Source of the DNA: Neobacillus niacini | Lineage (GTDB): Bacteria > Bacillota > Bacilli > Bacillales > Cytobacillaceae | DNA: 64,000 bases | Direction: 5' to 3' | NCBI RefSeq assembly: GCF_019749295.1 | Contig: NZ_JACWFG010000013.1 | Location: forward strand, 62,001-126,000 | Part shown: piece after piece, positions 53,171-63,449 of the stretch | Layout of the letters: the number at the start of each line of letters is the position of its first letter | Numbering within the stretch: position 1 is the first letter of the stretch | Made by a program: the position numbers and the translations under genes | Notes under the pieces: generated by a model | Told to the model about the DNA's origin: nothing | Database searches by the model: none | The model's input: the letters and a program-made list of their open reading frames with translations, nothing else

Positions 53171-53406
53171 TAAAACCTCCTAATTTTTTAAATTAATACT
53201 AGATATGAAATGCGATTGGGATGAATATTATCTAATTCAAATTGTAAACCAAGTTGTAGAGGATTAGAACAGGGAGGGAAGAAAATTTTGGATAAGGTAC
53301 AATTGAAGATTTTTATAGAGTTGGATTATTAGGGTAGACATGATGATTTCCCTCAATTCCATTGCCACTTAAGGGGTTACTTGAAACCAAACATGTAATT
53401 TCTAGT

Positions 53407-53449
53407 AGCAGTACCGCTCTTGATAACCACAGGAGCGGTGCTGCTTTTT
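53407..53449 (+). terminator. Terminator in the rph 3' flank
   Basis: AGCAGTACCGCTC (53407-53419) pairs with GAGCGGTGCTGCT (53433-53445), with T run on the plus strand (53445-53449). Its orientation suits a plus-strand transcript, although the neighbouring genes are on the minus strand; it may end a lost gene. The 53171-53467 gap otherwise shows nothing. Confidence 0.6.
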
Positions 53450-53467
53450 ACTAGACTTATTCAGCCA

Positions 53468-56068
<2,601 letters not shown>

Positions 56069-56197
56069 CTACATCTCTCCTAACATTAAATTAGAACGGA
56101 TTACGACCAACTACCTCCACCATATCTTTTTTAAGTTCTATTGCATTTTAGCAGTAGTAATTATGTATAAACAGTCTATTTTACCCCTATTTTATCT

Positions 56198-56206
56198 GTT
56201 ATAATT
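56198..56206 (+). promoter_or_regulatory. Extended -10 promoter, plus strand
   Basis: TGTTATAAT, an extended -10 with no good -35, about 240 bases before the CBS-HEPN gene. A G-rich GGGAGGGG follows at 56213-56221. The rest of 56069-56445 holds no gene that I can support. Confidence 0.4.
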
Positions 56207-56445
56207 AAAGTAGGGAGGGGTTTATCTTCAAAATAAGAGACCTTATCCTACCGTAACCTGATGCCCCGGTTCATCTCCTTGAAGACATCTCATATACTTT
56301 TTCTCAAATCAATTTTTTTCATTAATCGCTTTACAATTTGGAATTCATACAATGGTGTTAAATCGATTTGAAAAATCAATTCTGAAAGTTAATATAGATG
56401 TATTAAGATTTGTATCATGTGAAGCAATAGTAGATGGAGGTATGT

Positions 56446-57252
56446 ATGGAATTCATCCCAGTACAACAGCGTGATTATGTCAGTACATATAGAAGTCTTC
56501 GTTCATTATTTGAAAAGAATATAAGTGTTAACAGCATTTCAGAGGTTTTAGCAACATGCAATGTGGGAGATCAAGCTCTGCAGATAAAAGACCAAATGGT
56601 GTTAAAAGACTACGATGTTATCGGAGTTGAAGAGAAGGGTATGGTTATAGGTTATATCCTAAGAGATGATTTGAGGGAAGGAACTTGTAAGAAATATTTC
56701 CGCAGCTTTAGCCCTTCCGACCTCGTTTCAGATTCCACACCACTGCTTCAAACTCTATTTATTTTTAAAGACACTGATAGACTTTTCATTATTGAAGGGA
56801 ACCGGATTACCAAAGTAGTAACGCTAGCCGACCTTCAGAAACCACCGATACGAATGCTTTTATTTGGAGTGATTTCACTAGTAGAAATGCATCTCTACCG
56901 AATCATTCGTCAGTATTTTGATGGTGATAGCTGGAAAATTCACTTAAGTGACAAACGATTAGAACAGGCTGAGGAGTTATTTTTACAAAGAAAAGCTCGA
57001 AATGAAGGTATTGAACTTAGTGATTGCCTGCAGCTTTGTGATAAAAGGGACATCGTCTTAAACGAGCAGCCTTTAAGGGAGCTTTTGGGAATTGAATCAA
57101 AAAGTAAAGGGAAGGATTTCTTCAAGAAATTAGAGATTCTTCGCAACAATCTAGCACATTCACAGGAATTAAATACTCAAAATTCCTGGAATGAGATGAT
57201 TACATTAATACAAGAGACAGAGAAGTTATTAGAGGCATGTGAAAAAGTTTAG
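56446..57252 (+). CDS. CBS-domain protein with C-terminal HEPN-like domain
   Basis: About 268 residues. Residues 30-140 look like a tandem CBS pair (VGDQALQI, VIGYILRDDL, LFIIEGNRITKVVTLADL). After a helical linker (LVEMHLYRIIRQYF) the C-terminal 110 residues are helical and end with LRNNLAHSQE, an R-x4-H motif of the HEPN nuclease superfamily (Arg and His 5 apart). CBS modules often sense adenine nucleotides, so a nucleotide-gated RNase or abortive-infection effector is a reasonable guess. The ATG at 56446 has GGAGGT just before; an in-frame ATG at 56434 overlaps that site. Confidence 0.65.
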   Translation: MEFIPVQQRDYVSTYRSLRSLFEKNISVNSISEVLATCNVGDQALQIKDQMVLKDYDVIGVEEKGMVIGYILRDDLREGTCKKYFRSFSPSDLVSDSTPLLQTLFIFKDTDRLFIIEGNRITKVVTLADLQKPPIRMLLFGVISLVEMHLYRIIRQYFDGDSWKIHLSDKRLEQAEELFLQRKARNEGIELSDCLQLCDKRDIVLNEQPLRELLGIESKSKGKDFFKKLEILRNNLAHSQELNTQNSWNEMITLIQETEKLLEACEKV

Positions 57253-57293
57253 AAAAATATCCCACAATCTTATGATTGGTGGGATATTTTTTT
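57253..57293 (+). terminator. Strong terminator after the CBS-HEPN gene
   Basis: AAAAATATCCCACAATC (57253-57269) pairs with GATTGGTGGGATATTTTT (57274-57291, one bulged base), then a T run. Confidence 0.85.
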
Positions 57294-57530
57294 AGCTTAA
57301 GTTTTGCTCACTGAGTATTTTTTCTAACAATGCAAGACAGCCTTCTGAAACAAGCCAATAGGTTTCTTCAAAGTCACCTGAGTATTATGGATCAGGGTCA
57401 TCTCTATTATGCTCCGTTAAATTGACAGACGGATAATCTTCGGTTCTTTAGGTTTACCAGCGATTTCAAAAATGTGCTTTACAATTCTCTTATCCATTCC
57501 GATAAGATTAATTGAAGAAGGATTTCCCCT
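57292..57530 (-). pseudogene. Low-molecular-weight protein tyrosine phosphatase remnant
   Basis: On the minus strand a C-terminal block YSGDFEETYWLVSEGCLALLEK reads cleanly up to TAA 57292-57294; this matches the end of LMW-PTPs. Upstream, in another frame, GMDKRIVKHIFEIAGK matches the middle of the same family, joined by a frameshift, a TAA inside the first block and a TAA at the end of the second. No N-terminal CxxxxxR loop is left. Confidence 0.7.
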
Positions 57531-57582
57531 TTATTTGGGAGAAATTAATAAAGATAATATGCTAGAATAAGGGAAATGGTTA

Positions 57583-57933
57583 GTGATAGCTAGCCTTTTA
57601 ATTATGTTTGTAGGGTGCTCAAACACTGATAGCAATGATACTAAAAAGGGCTATGATGATAAGGTAGCCAACAGTGCGGAAATTACTGGTCCTGGTGTTG
57701 AGGGTTACGTTAAAAAACAGACATCTAACAGGGGCTTTTTACTTGAGGTGACAAAGGATCACCAAATGTTTGATACAGGTACGTTAATACACGTAGGAGT
57801 AGATGAGGAAACAATGTTAGACGAATTAGAAGTAGGTCAGAATGTATCAGTTTGGTATGGTGGACCTATTCTCGAATCAGATCCACCAAAAATCAAAGGG
57901 TTAAAGATTGAAATCAAAGATAGTGAGAATTAA
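57583..57933 (+). CDS. Small lipoprotein (DUF3221-like)
   Basis: 116 residues from GTG 57583. Lipobox LIMFVGC near the N-terminus gives an exported lipoprotein; the rest (GYVKKQTSNRGFLLEVTKD and VGQNVSVWYGGPILESDPP) resembles DUF3221-type beta proteins. The signal peptide lacks positive residues; directly upstream in frame lie GKWL codons without a start codon, so the true start codon may have been lost (ATG changed), or translation may begin at the GTG. AAGGGA upstream. Confidence 0.55.
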   Translation: MIASLLIMFVGCSNTDSNDTKKGYDDKVANSAEITGPGVEGYVKKQTSNRGFLLEVTKDHQMFDTGTLIHVGVDEETMLDELEVGQNVSVWYGGPILESDPPKIKGLKIEIKDSEN

Positions 57934-57945
57934 AGTGGAAAGCCC

Positions 57946-58028
57946 TTGTTAAGCGAACGGGTGCGATTCCTCATAAGTGATGGGTCGCATTTTTCTTATT
58001 AAAGTAACGGGAAGGTTAGTTTAAGAAA
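57946..58028 (+). repeat. Dispersed repeat, copy B
   Basis: AACGGGTGCGATTCCTCA, hairpin GCGA...TCGC, TTTTTCTTATTAAAGTAACGGGAAGGTTAGTTTAAG. Same layout as 43797-43885 and 58622-58715. Confidence 0.65.
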
Positions 58029-58050
58029 AAGAAAAATTTATACTATTTAT

Positions 58051-58566
58051 ATGTTAAAATATAGAAAATTTGTAAGAAAGGAGAGAATTGGAATTTTACA
58101 AAGAAAAATAATGTCTGCATCTGTTTCTGGAACTATCTTTGCAATTATTTTAGGATTTATATTTCCTAATCTTTTTGGTGATATAAGTATTAGTTCAATA
58201 CACGAATATTTCTTTGCATCTATTTCGATTATCCCATTTTATATGATGTATAGCTTGCCAGCAATTTTAATTTATGGTGTTATTACATCAATTATTAGTG
58301 ACAAGGTTGGAGATTTTATATCAATAAAAACCAAAGAAAAAAAGGTAGAATCAATCGTTTCAGGTCTATTGCATATTGTTTTCGGTTTAATATTGATTTG
58401 GTTAAGTCTTGGGGCAGCTATGTTATTTTTTATTACTGATAGAATAATGAAACGACGTAAACAACAGTACAAATGGTTGGAAGCAATTAAAAGTTTGGCA
58501 CTTCCTGTGGTGACGTGGCTAATATTTATGGGAATTGTTTGGGTGAAGGATATGTTCTTGAATTAA
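58051..58566 (+). CDS. Four-TM hypothetical membrane protein
   Basis: 171 residues with TM segments near 23-45, 60-82, 107-128 and 147-165. The annotated ATG at 58051 lacks a ribosome site; AAAGGAG at 58077-58083 is followed by ATT in frame, so the N-terminus is uncertain (ATG at 58111 is a further option). No recognised domain. Confidence 0.5.
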   Translation: MLKYRKFVRKERIGILQRKIMSASVSGTIFAIILGFIFPNLFGDISISSIHEYFFASISIIPFYMMYSLPAILIYGVITSIISDKVGDFISIKTKEKKVESIVSGLLHIVFGLILIWLSLGAAMLFFITDRIMKRRKQQYKWLEAIKSLALPVVTWLIFMGIVWVKDMFLN

Positions 58567-58621
58567 GTGTTTGTTCATTGAAATGTAGCCATCTCCTTTT
58601 TTAAACAAAAGATTGTGAAAC

Positions 58622-58715
58622 GTTGTACTTAAACCAACGGGTGCAAGAGTTCAAAAAAAGACATTGCAGAGGGTAGCGTTTTTAATTGAGCTAAAGATGC
58701 AGGTTAGTTGAGCAA
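58622..58715 (+). repeat. Dispersed repeat, copy C
   Basis: Begins ACTTAAACCAACGGGTGC, continues AAGAGTTCAAAAAAAG, has TTTTTAATTGAG and ends AGGTTAGTTGAG. Shares the order of elements with copies A and B. Confidence 0.65.
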
Positions 58716-58753
58716 GAAATAATGAAAAAATGTTAAAAGGGGGGCAATAATTT

Positions 58754-59008
58754 ATGAATGATAATAAATCTTTGGCTAGAGCAATAATATTTAATATAGG
58801 ATTTGCTATTTTAACAGTTTTTGTTTTCAGTCAATTATCGAATACTAACATTGTCTTTGGTATTGTGCTTATTGTTAGTCTTTGGTTTGTTTATGACTAT
58901 ATTAAGTTTTTGTTGGACAAAGCGGGAACAAAAAGAAAATTTAAACTTATAGGTTATACTAGTTATTTAATTACTGGTCTTATCACTTGTTTTTTTTTCT
59001 TCATTTAG
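58754..59008 (+). CDS. Small three-TM membrane protein
   Basis: 84 residues, three TM segments (about 11-28, 33-50, 64-82). AAAGGGGGGC is a good ribosome site. Not recognised. Confidence 0.55.
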   Translation: MNDNKSLARAIIFNIGFAILTVFVFSQLSNTNIVFGIVLIVSLWFVYDYIKFLLDKAGTKRKFKLIGYTSYLITGLITCFFFFI

Positions 59009-59153
59009 GGTTTTATTAAGATAAAGGGTGCTTTAATAAAAGATACTGATAGATTACTTATAAGCGAAGTGAAGATGACAGGGTATCTACCAGATTCCAG
59101 TGTATATAAAGTGTTGAAGAACCAAAAAGTTTCGTAAAAGAGTATCCAACTTT

Positions 59154-59360
59154 ATGGGTGAACTTGAAAATAAATATGGTAGAAAAGAACTTAATATTCT
59201 TCTGTCGGGACATCGATGTACCACAGGTTGTATGGGGGCTTATTTCGAAGGAATTCCAATGGATGGTAATATTTTAAAATTCTCATCTGATACTGGGGAT
59301 TATAAAATATTTAATTTCAACACTTATATAAAAAAACATTTGCAAATTCTTTATCAATGA
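59154..59360 (+). CDS. Doubtful reading frame in the decay zone
   Basis: 68 residues (contains RKELNILLSGHRCTTGCMG) without a ribosome site. Its 3' part runs antisense to the inverted Nudix fragment, so it is probably not a gene or is a broken gene. Listed only because no better call covers 59160-59310. Confidence 0.2.
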   Translation: MGELENKYGRKELNILLSGHRCTTGCMGAYFEGIPMDGNILKFSSDTGDYKIFNFNTYIKKHLQILYQ

Positions 59361-59692
59361 AATTTTCTTTGACAACGTAATAATTAATAATACCTAGTTG
59401 AATTAAATCCTCGAAATCTACATTTATTCCTATTTCTTCTTTTATTTCTCTTACTCCATCAATAACGTTTTCATCAGCTAATAAATGTCCAGCAGACTAT
59501 GAGAAATTATATACTTGAACTAATGGGGGTTTTACTTTAAAAACAGGTTGTTGCGGAAAATACCTTTGATGACTTTACACTTCAAGCAGAAGAAGTTTCA
59601 GGCATTGTACGGGCCAAATTTACTGATTTTGCTCAACTTTGGTTTGGTGAAAGAAATGAAATTGAAATCATTCGTTTTTGTAGTTGTAAAAG
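59317..59692. pseudogene. Nudix hydrolase gene split by a local inversion
   Basis: Minus strand 59317-59530: the Nudix box GHLLADENVIDGVREIKEE and the continuing block ending EFANVFLYK, with a TAG at 59497-59499 upstream of the box. Plus strand about 59533-59692: QVVAENTFDDFTLQAEEVSG to FGERNEIEI, the C-terminal half of the same family. Flipping 59323-59532 would join ...VFLYK to QVVAEN... in frame. A CAACA sequence is present at both break ends in opposite orientation. Confidence 0.7.
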
Positions 59693-59703
59693 GAGATGAA
59701 GAA

Positions 59704-59920
59704 ATGAGTAAGCCCACCAATGAAGAAATAACCAGATTGTCTAACGATGTATATCAAAAATCTTTGCTCGATGGGGGATAATCCAGAAGATGCAAAAGAA
59801 ATTGTCCAAGAATCCCTATATCGTGGTTTTCTACATATCGATGGTATTCATTCTAAGGCATTTAAATCCTGGCTTTACAAGGTTGCCATCGAAAAAGTTT
59901 CGTATATCTTGTCCAATTAA
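59704..59920 (+). pseudogene. ECF sigma factor fragment with frameshift
   Basis: AAAGGAG and ATG 59704 open a frame (KPTNEEITRLSNDVYQKS) that stops at 59781. In another frame EDAKEIVQESLYRGFLHIDGI and SWLYKVAIEK (59790-59900) match sigma-70 region 2. Regions 3 and 4 are missing; the gene is a remnant. Confidence 0.7.
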
Positions 59921-60027
59921 TCGGTGTTTGAATTAAAAACAATATAGGATCAGATTCAAATAAAATAGATATGGATTCCTTACGAAGAAATATAAGAGTA
60001 ACGGTGAAAAAAAATATGAGAAAACAC

Positions 60028-60058
60028 TTGAACCTAACGTTACGTCAGGTTGTATAGT
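60028..60058 (+). promoter_or_regulatory. MerR-type promoter with 19-bp spacer
   Basis: TTGAAC (60028-60033), 19-base spacer, TATAGT (60053-60058). The spacer contains the dyad ACCTAACGTTACGTCAGGT (60032-60050), the classic arrangement at which a MerR protein distorts DNA to activate. It drives the MerR gene itself, so autoregulation is expected. Confidence 0.85.
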
Positions 60059-60101
60059 AAACATGCCGGCAAAATCAATCGTATGAAATGAGGGGATATT
60101 C

Positions 60102-60824
60102 ATTAATAGAATTTGGAAAATAGGGGAATTGGCCAAACAAACTGGACTAACGGTCCGTACTCTCCACCACTATGACCAGATTGGATTATTTTCTTCATCT
60201 GAGGTTACGGAATCGGGACATAGAATTTATACAGAAGAGGATATTGAGAAGTTACAACAAATCCTATCACTCAAACAATTGGGTTTTTCTTTAGAAGAAA
60301 TTAAAGAGACGATTGAAAATCCCCAATTTAATCCAATGGAAGTAATAAAAATCCAGTTAGAAACTGTGAAGAAACAAATGGAAGTACAAGAACAGTTATA
60401 CAAAAGGCTAGAAGGAGTGTATCAGCTGCTAACAACTCAACAGGAGGTTCTAGCGGAACAATTTATTAAATTAATTGAGGTGATTAATATGAGTGAACAA
60501 TATTTTACAAAAGAACAATTAGAGAAATTGAAAAATCAAACAGACAAATTTAGCTTAGAAGAAAAAAGGAAAATAGAAAATGGGTGGATTGACTTAATTG
60601 CAGCCATCCGTTTGGAATTAGAGAAAAATTCACCGCCTGAAGCCCCTGCAGTCGTACAATTAGCTAAACGTTGGCAGGAACTAATCAATACGTTTACTAG
60701 TGGTGACGCTGAGATTGTTAAGGCAGCTGAACGTTACCATGCAGAAAATCCAAACAATCCAATCCAATTTGGGGTAGATGAAAAGCTATATAAGTACATT
60801 AGTAAGGCTATGATACACATTTAA
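60102..60824 (+). CDS. MerR-family regulator with TipAS drug-binding domain
   Basis: About 240 residues. The HTH begins IWKIGELAKQTGLTVRTLHHYDQIGLF, continues with a helical dimerisation region (EVIKIQLETVKKQMEVQEQLY) and ends in a TipAS-type domain (WIDLIAAIRLELEK... KYISKAM) that binds cationic or thiopeptide drugs in Mta/TipA relatives. The usual start codon is absent: GAGGGG lies 7 bases before ATT 60102 in the right frame, so translation probably begins at ATT; a TTG at 60129 would cut into the helix-turn-helix. Controlled by its own 19-bp-spacer promoter. Confidence 0.8.
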   Translation: MNRIWKIGELAKQTGLTVRTLHHYDQIGLFSSSEVTESGHRIYTEEDIEKLQQILSLKQLGFSLEEIKETIENPQFNPMEVIKIQLETVKKQMEVQEQLYKRLEGVYQLLTTQQEVLAEQFIKLIEVINMSEQYFTKEQLEKLKNQTDKFSLEEKRKIENGWIDLIAAIRLELEKNSPPEAPAVVQLAKRWQELINTFTSGDAEIVKAAERYHAENPNNPIQFGVDEKLYKYISKAMIHI

Positions 60825-60849
60825 TTCATTATGCTATAACCAAGAAGGG

Positions 60850-60880
60850 CGTGAGGATATCAATATTCTCACGTTTTTTT
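60850..60880 (+). terminator. Terminator of the MerR gene
   Basis: CGTGAGGATAT (60850-60860) pairs with ATATTCTCACG (60863-60873), then a run of T. Confidence 0.85.
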
Positions 60881-61056
60881 ACTTGCATATTCCAGTCACA
60901 GCCACACGATAAGGTCAGAGACCGATTTTGGTCATAATCTTCCCTTTTAAATAGTAAAAATGGTATAAGGATTGTTTTTTCCAACTCCATGATTTGGTGA
61001 AAAATTCTTCTAATTTGTACAACTTAGATCATTAGCTTACTAAGGAGGCGTGTTTC

Positions 61057-62166
61057 GTGAAATCAATTGGAATCTTAGGCGTCGGTCAAGCAGGTGGAAA
61101 TATAGCAGAAATTGCATCAGCCTTGAATTTTCCAACAGCTCTCATTAATACAAATCAACGTGATGGTGTTGTAAATACGAGGGTAGAAAAAAAGTTTTTT
61201 GTTCCAGGATACAATGGGGCCGGTCAGGATCGTTCTTTAGGATTACGTGCCCTTCAAGAAAACTATAAGGAGATTATTGATTTTGTTAACAGCTCCTTTA
61301 AAAACATCAAAATTCTATTAGTGGCTTTTTCAACGGATGGCGGCACGGGGTCTGGGATGAGTCCAATGTTGATTGATCTGTTAATTGACCAGCTGCCAGG
61401 CGTTAAGGTTGGGGCGATCGCGGTTATTCCTGAACGAAATGTATTGGCGGGAAATCGCATCAATACCGCGGAGTGCATCGAAGAACTTTCCAATATAGAA
61501 GGCATTTCTTCTGTCTTCCTCGTCGACAATGACCAAATGCGAAAACTGAAACCGCAATCTAGTAAACACGAAATTTATCTATCTGCTAATCTTCAAGCCG
61601 TGGAGGCCATTAACCATCTACTGAAAATAACCAAGAAAAGCTCCTTCTTTGGCAATTTTGACGAGACAGACTTAATGAATATCCTTGGATCTAGAGGGGT
61701 AACGATTATTTCTTCCGCTCCGATAACGGAAGCGAAAAATACCTCAGAGGTTTCAAAGAAAGTCCAGGTTTCATGGGAGAACTCGATATTCTGTCCTGTT
61801 GAATCACAAGGGGTCATTCGGGCTGGACTGATTTATGAGGGACCAGAGAACATCTCAAAGCTGATTAACGTACCATCAATCTTTGAGAGAGTAGGGGAAC
61901 CGCTGCAATTATTCGAAGGAACCTATATTTCAGAATCAGATCCAACGGTCACAACCATCCTGGCTGGATTATCGTTCCCAACACGCCGGATGCTCTCTGT
62001 AGAGGAATCCATAGAAAAGAATAAAGAACGATTACAAAACCTAGTAAAGAAAGAAAATACCCAAAATTACGAGTCAGGAATTCGTTGGGCATCTAACTTA
62101 AAATTAATCAAACAGGAAAGAAAGCCAGTATCCATTACTTCCAAACTAAATAAATATCAAAAGTAA
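61057..62166 (+). CDS. Tubulin/FtsZ-like GTPase, distinct from canonical FtsZ
   Basis: 369 residues. The nucleotide-binding part starts MKSIGILGVGQAGGN and carries the tubulin signature GGTGSG (residues 95-100) in FSTDGGTGSGMSP. The synergy (T7) loop is present as NFDETDL near residue 205, so GTP hydrolysis on polymerisation is plausible. Unlike FtsZ there is no C-terminal FtsA/ZipA-binding peptide, and no ftsA is nearby. No TubR-like regulator or iteron centromere is seen, so it does not look like a plasmid TubZRC system. GTG start 61057 with AAGGAGGCG. Terminator behind it. Role unknown. Confidence 0.8.
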   Translation: MKSIGILGVGQAGGNIAEIASALNFPTALINTNQRDGVVNTRVEKKFFVPGYNGAGQDRSLGLRALQENYKEIIDFVNSSFKNIKILLVAFSTDGGTGSGMSPMLIDLLIDQLPGVKVGAIAVIPERNVLAGNRINTAECIEELSNIEGISSVFLVDNDQMRKLKPQSSKHEIYLSANLQAVEAINHLLKITKKSSFFGNFDETDLMNILGSRGVTIISSAPITEAKNTSEVSKKVQVSWENSIFCPVESQGVIRAGLIYEGPENISKLINVPSIFERVGEPLQLFEGTYISESDPTVTTILAGLSFPTRRMLSVEESIEKNKERLQNLVKKENTQNYESGIRWASNLKLIKQERKPVSITSKLNKYQK

Positions 62167-62178
62167 ATAAATGGTAAT

Positions 62179-62226
62179 AAAAAGGAAACACATGTGGAAG
62201 TACCAATCCGATGTGTTTCTTTTTGT
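62179..62226 (+). terminator. Terminator of the tubulin-like gene
   Basis: AAAAAGGAAACACAT (62179-62193) pairs with ATGTGTTTCTTTTT (62211-62224). Confidence 0.8.
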
Positions 62227-62296
62227 ATACTCTAATAAACAGGAGTTATTCTTGTTTTTCCTTATTATTGAAAGGAAAAAATGGAGAGTGAGTTAG

Positions 62297-62728
62297 TTGA
62301 AACCTAGATTTAATTTAATCGGTTTTCTATTTCGTCAAAAGAAAGCAGGTAGACTTCAAACTAAAAAGATTAAAGTAATCAGTGGAAATAGAAGCATAAA
62401 ATTAACCGTCCAAGTAGCAGATACTCCAAAGAAAAGAGAAAAAGGCTTGATGTTTGTTGAAAAACTACCAGAAAACGAAGGGATGTTATTTGTGTACCCG
62501 GTAAAAACATATGGTGGTTTTTGGATGAAAAATACCTTCATTCCCTTATCGATTGCGTTTCTTAATCTAGATGGGAAAATTCAAAGAATATTAGATATGG
62601 AGCCTTGTTACGAGGATGAATGTCCAACTTATGATCCGGAACTATCTTATTACTATGCCCTCGAAGTCAATCTTGGCTGGTTTGAAAAGAACCAAATCAA
62701 AGAAGGGGATAGTGTGCAATTTTATTAA
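62297..62728 (+). CDS. DUF192 family protein
   Basis: 143 residues. VQVADTPKKREKGLMFVEKLPENEGMLFVYPV and FWMKNTFIPLSIAFLNLDGKI with EVNLGWF at the end are the DUF192 blocks. The family often carries an export signal; here the N-terminus is basic (MKPRFNLIGFLFRQKK) with no clear hydrophobic stretch, so it is probably cytosolic. TTG start at 62297 with GGAGAGTGAG. Function not established. Confidence 0.85.
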   Translation: MKPRFNLIGFLFRQKKAGRLQTKKIKVISGNRSIKLTVQVADTPKKREKGLMFVEKLPENEGMLFVYPVKTYGGFWMKNTFIPLSIAFLNLDGKIQRILDMEPCYEDECPTYDPELSYYYALEVNLGWFEKNQIKEGDSVQFY

Positions 62729-62878
62729 CCATCTTTTTTGGGTCTTAACACAGATAATCCTATGAATACATCATTGACAGCTCATGTTATAATGAGTAGC
62801 TTAGAATAATTACTACTTCTAGTTAACGGATGCCAAGAAAAGCCTCCGAATAGCAATCAAATATGGAGGTGTAAGAGA

Positions 62879-63088
62879 ATGCATAAACGATGGACGATTG
62901 ATAAAATTAAAGCATTTGTTGAGAACAATTCGGAAAGTAAGTTGTTAACGACGGAATATCATGGTTTCTCTCAAAATTTATTATTTACATGTAAATGTGG
63001 TAACAACTTTGAAAAAACATTTACGAAATTTAAAAATAATAATCAACGTAAATGTGACGTGTGTCAACCGCCAAAAGTGTCACGATAA
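62879..63088 (+). CDS. Small zinc-ribbon-type protein (HNH-associated type)
   Basis: 69 residues. KLLTTEYHGFSQNLLFTCKCGNNFEKTFTKFKNN and KCDVCQ carry two CxC/CxxC pairs that form a zinc ribbon; this type of module usually precedes HNH or homing endonuclease domains in phages. No nuclease domain follows here. ATATGGAGGTG is the ribosome site. A perfect terminator follows. Confidence 0.65.
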   Translation: MHKRWTIDKIKAFVENNSESKLLTTEYHGFSQNLLFTCKCGNNFEKTFTKFKNNNQRKCDVCQPPKVSR

Positions 63089-63105
63089 TCCAAAGTGAAA
63101 AAACG

Positions 63106-63146
63106 TAGTGCCAATTTCTAATTGAGAAGTTGGCACTATTTTTATT
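63106..63146 (+). terminator. Terminator of the zinc-ribbon gene
   Basis: TAGTGCCAATTTCT (63106-63119) pairs with AGAAGTTGGCACTA (63125-63138), then TTTTTATT. Confidence 0.85.
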
Positions 63147-63167
63147 TTAAAGGGTAAAGTCAAATTC

Positions 63168-63231
63168 GATGTAAAGCGAACTTGACTTTTAAAACGGATG
63201 TAAAGTAAACTTGACGTAAAGTTAACTGTAC
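63168..63231 (+). promoter_or_regulatory. Operator repeats before the second XRE/membrane pair
   Basis: GATGTAAAGCGAACTTGAC (63168-63186) and GATGTAAAGTAAACTTGAC (63197-63215) are near-identical, 29 bases apart, followed by the dyad GTAAAGTTAACTGTAC (63216-63231). The TTGAC and GTAnAGTTnAC elements resemble the operator before the XRE/membrane pair at 4705-4731. They probably bind the XRE protein encoded next. Confidence 0.65.
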
Positions 63232-63248
63232 ATTAAGTGGGTGGACTA

Positions 63249-63449
63249 ATGAAGAATAGGATAAAAGAGTTACGTGCTAAAAATGATTTAACCCAAGATC
63301 AGCTGGCTGAACAGTTAGAAGTATCACGACAAACCATTATTTCACTAGAAAGAGAACGCTATAATCCATCGATTATTTTAGCGTTTAAGCTAGCTAAAAT
63401 CTTTAATTGCCAAATTGAAGATATCTTTATTTATGAGGGGGAGAAGTAA
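63249..63449 (+). CDS. Small XRE-family regulator, second copy
   Basis: 66 residues, one HTH_3 domain (NRIKELRAKNDLTQDQLAEQLEVSRQTIISLERERYNPSIILAFKLAKIFNCQIEDIF). Closely resembles the regulator at 5235. ATG 63249 is preferred over the GTG at 63237, which lies in the GGGTGG ribosome site. The membrane gene begins directly after its stop codon. Confidence 0.85.
   Translation: MKNRIKELRAKNDLTQDQLAEQLEVSRQTIISLERERYNPSIILAFKLAKIFNCQIEDIFIYEGEK

Noticed and set aside
56230-56330. Riboswitch or rifampicin-associated element between rph and the CBS-HEPN gene
   Set aside because: The CCCCGG-containing stretch has only a weak dyad (GATG...CATC) and matches no class I can recognise.
60881-61056. 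tubC-type centromere iterons upstream of the tubulin-like gene
   Set aside because: The sequence shows one small hairpin only (GACC...GGTC near 60919) and no repeated short units.
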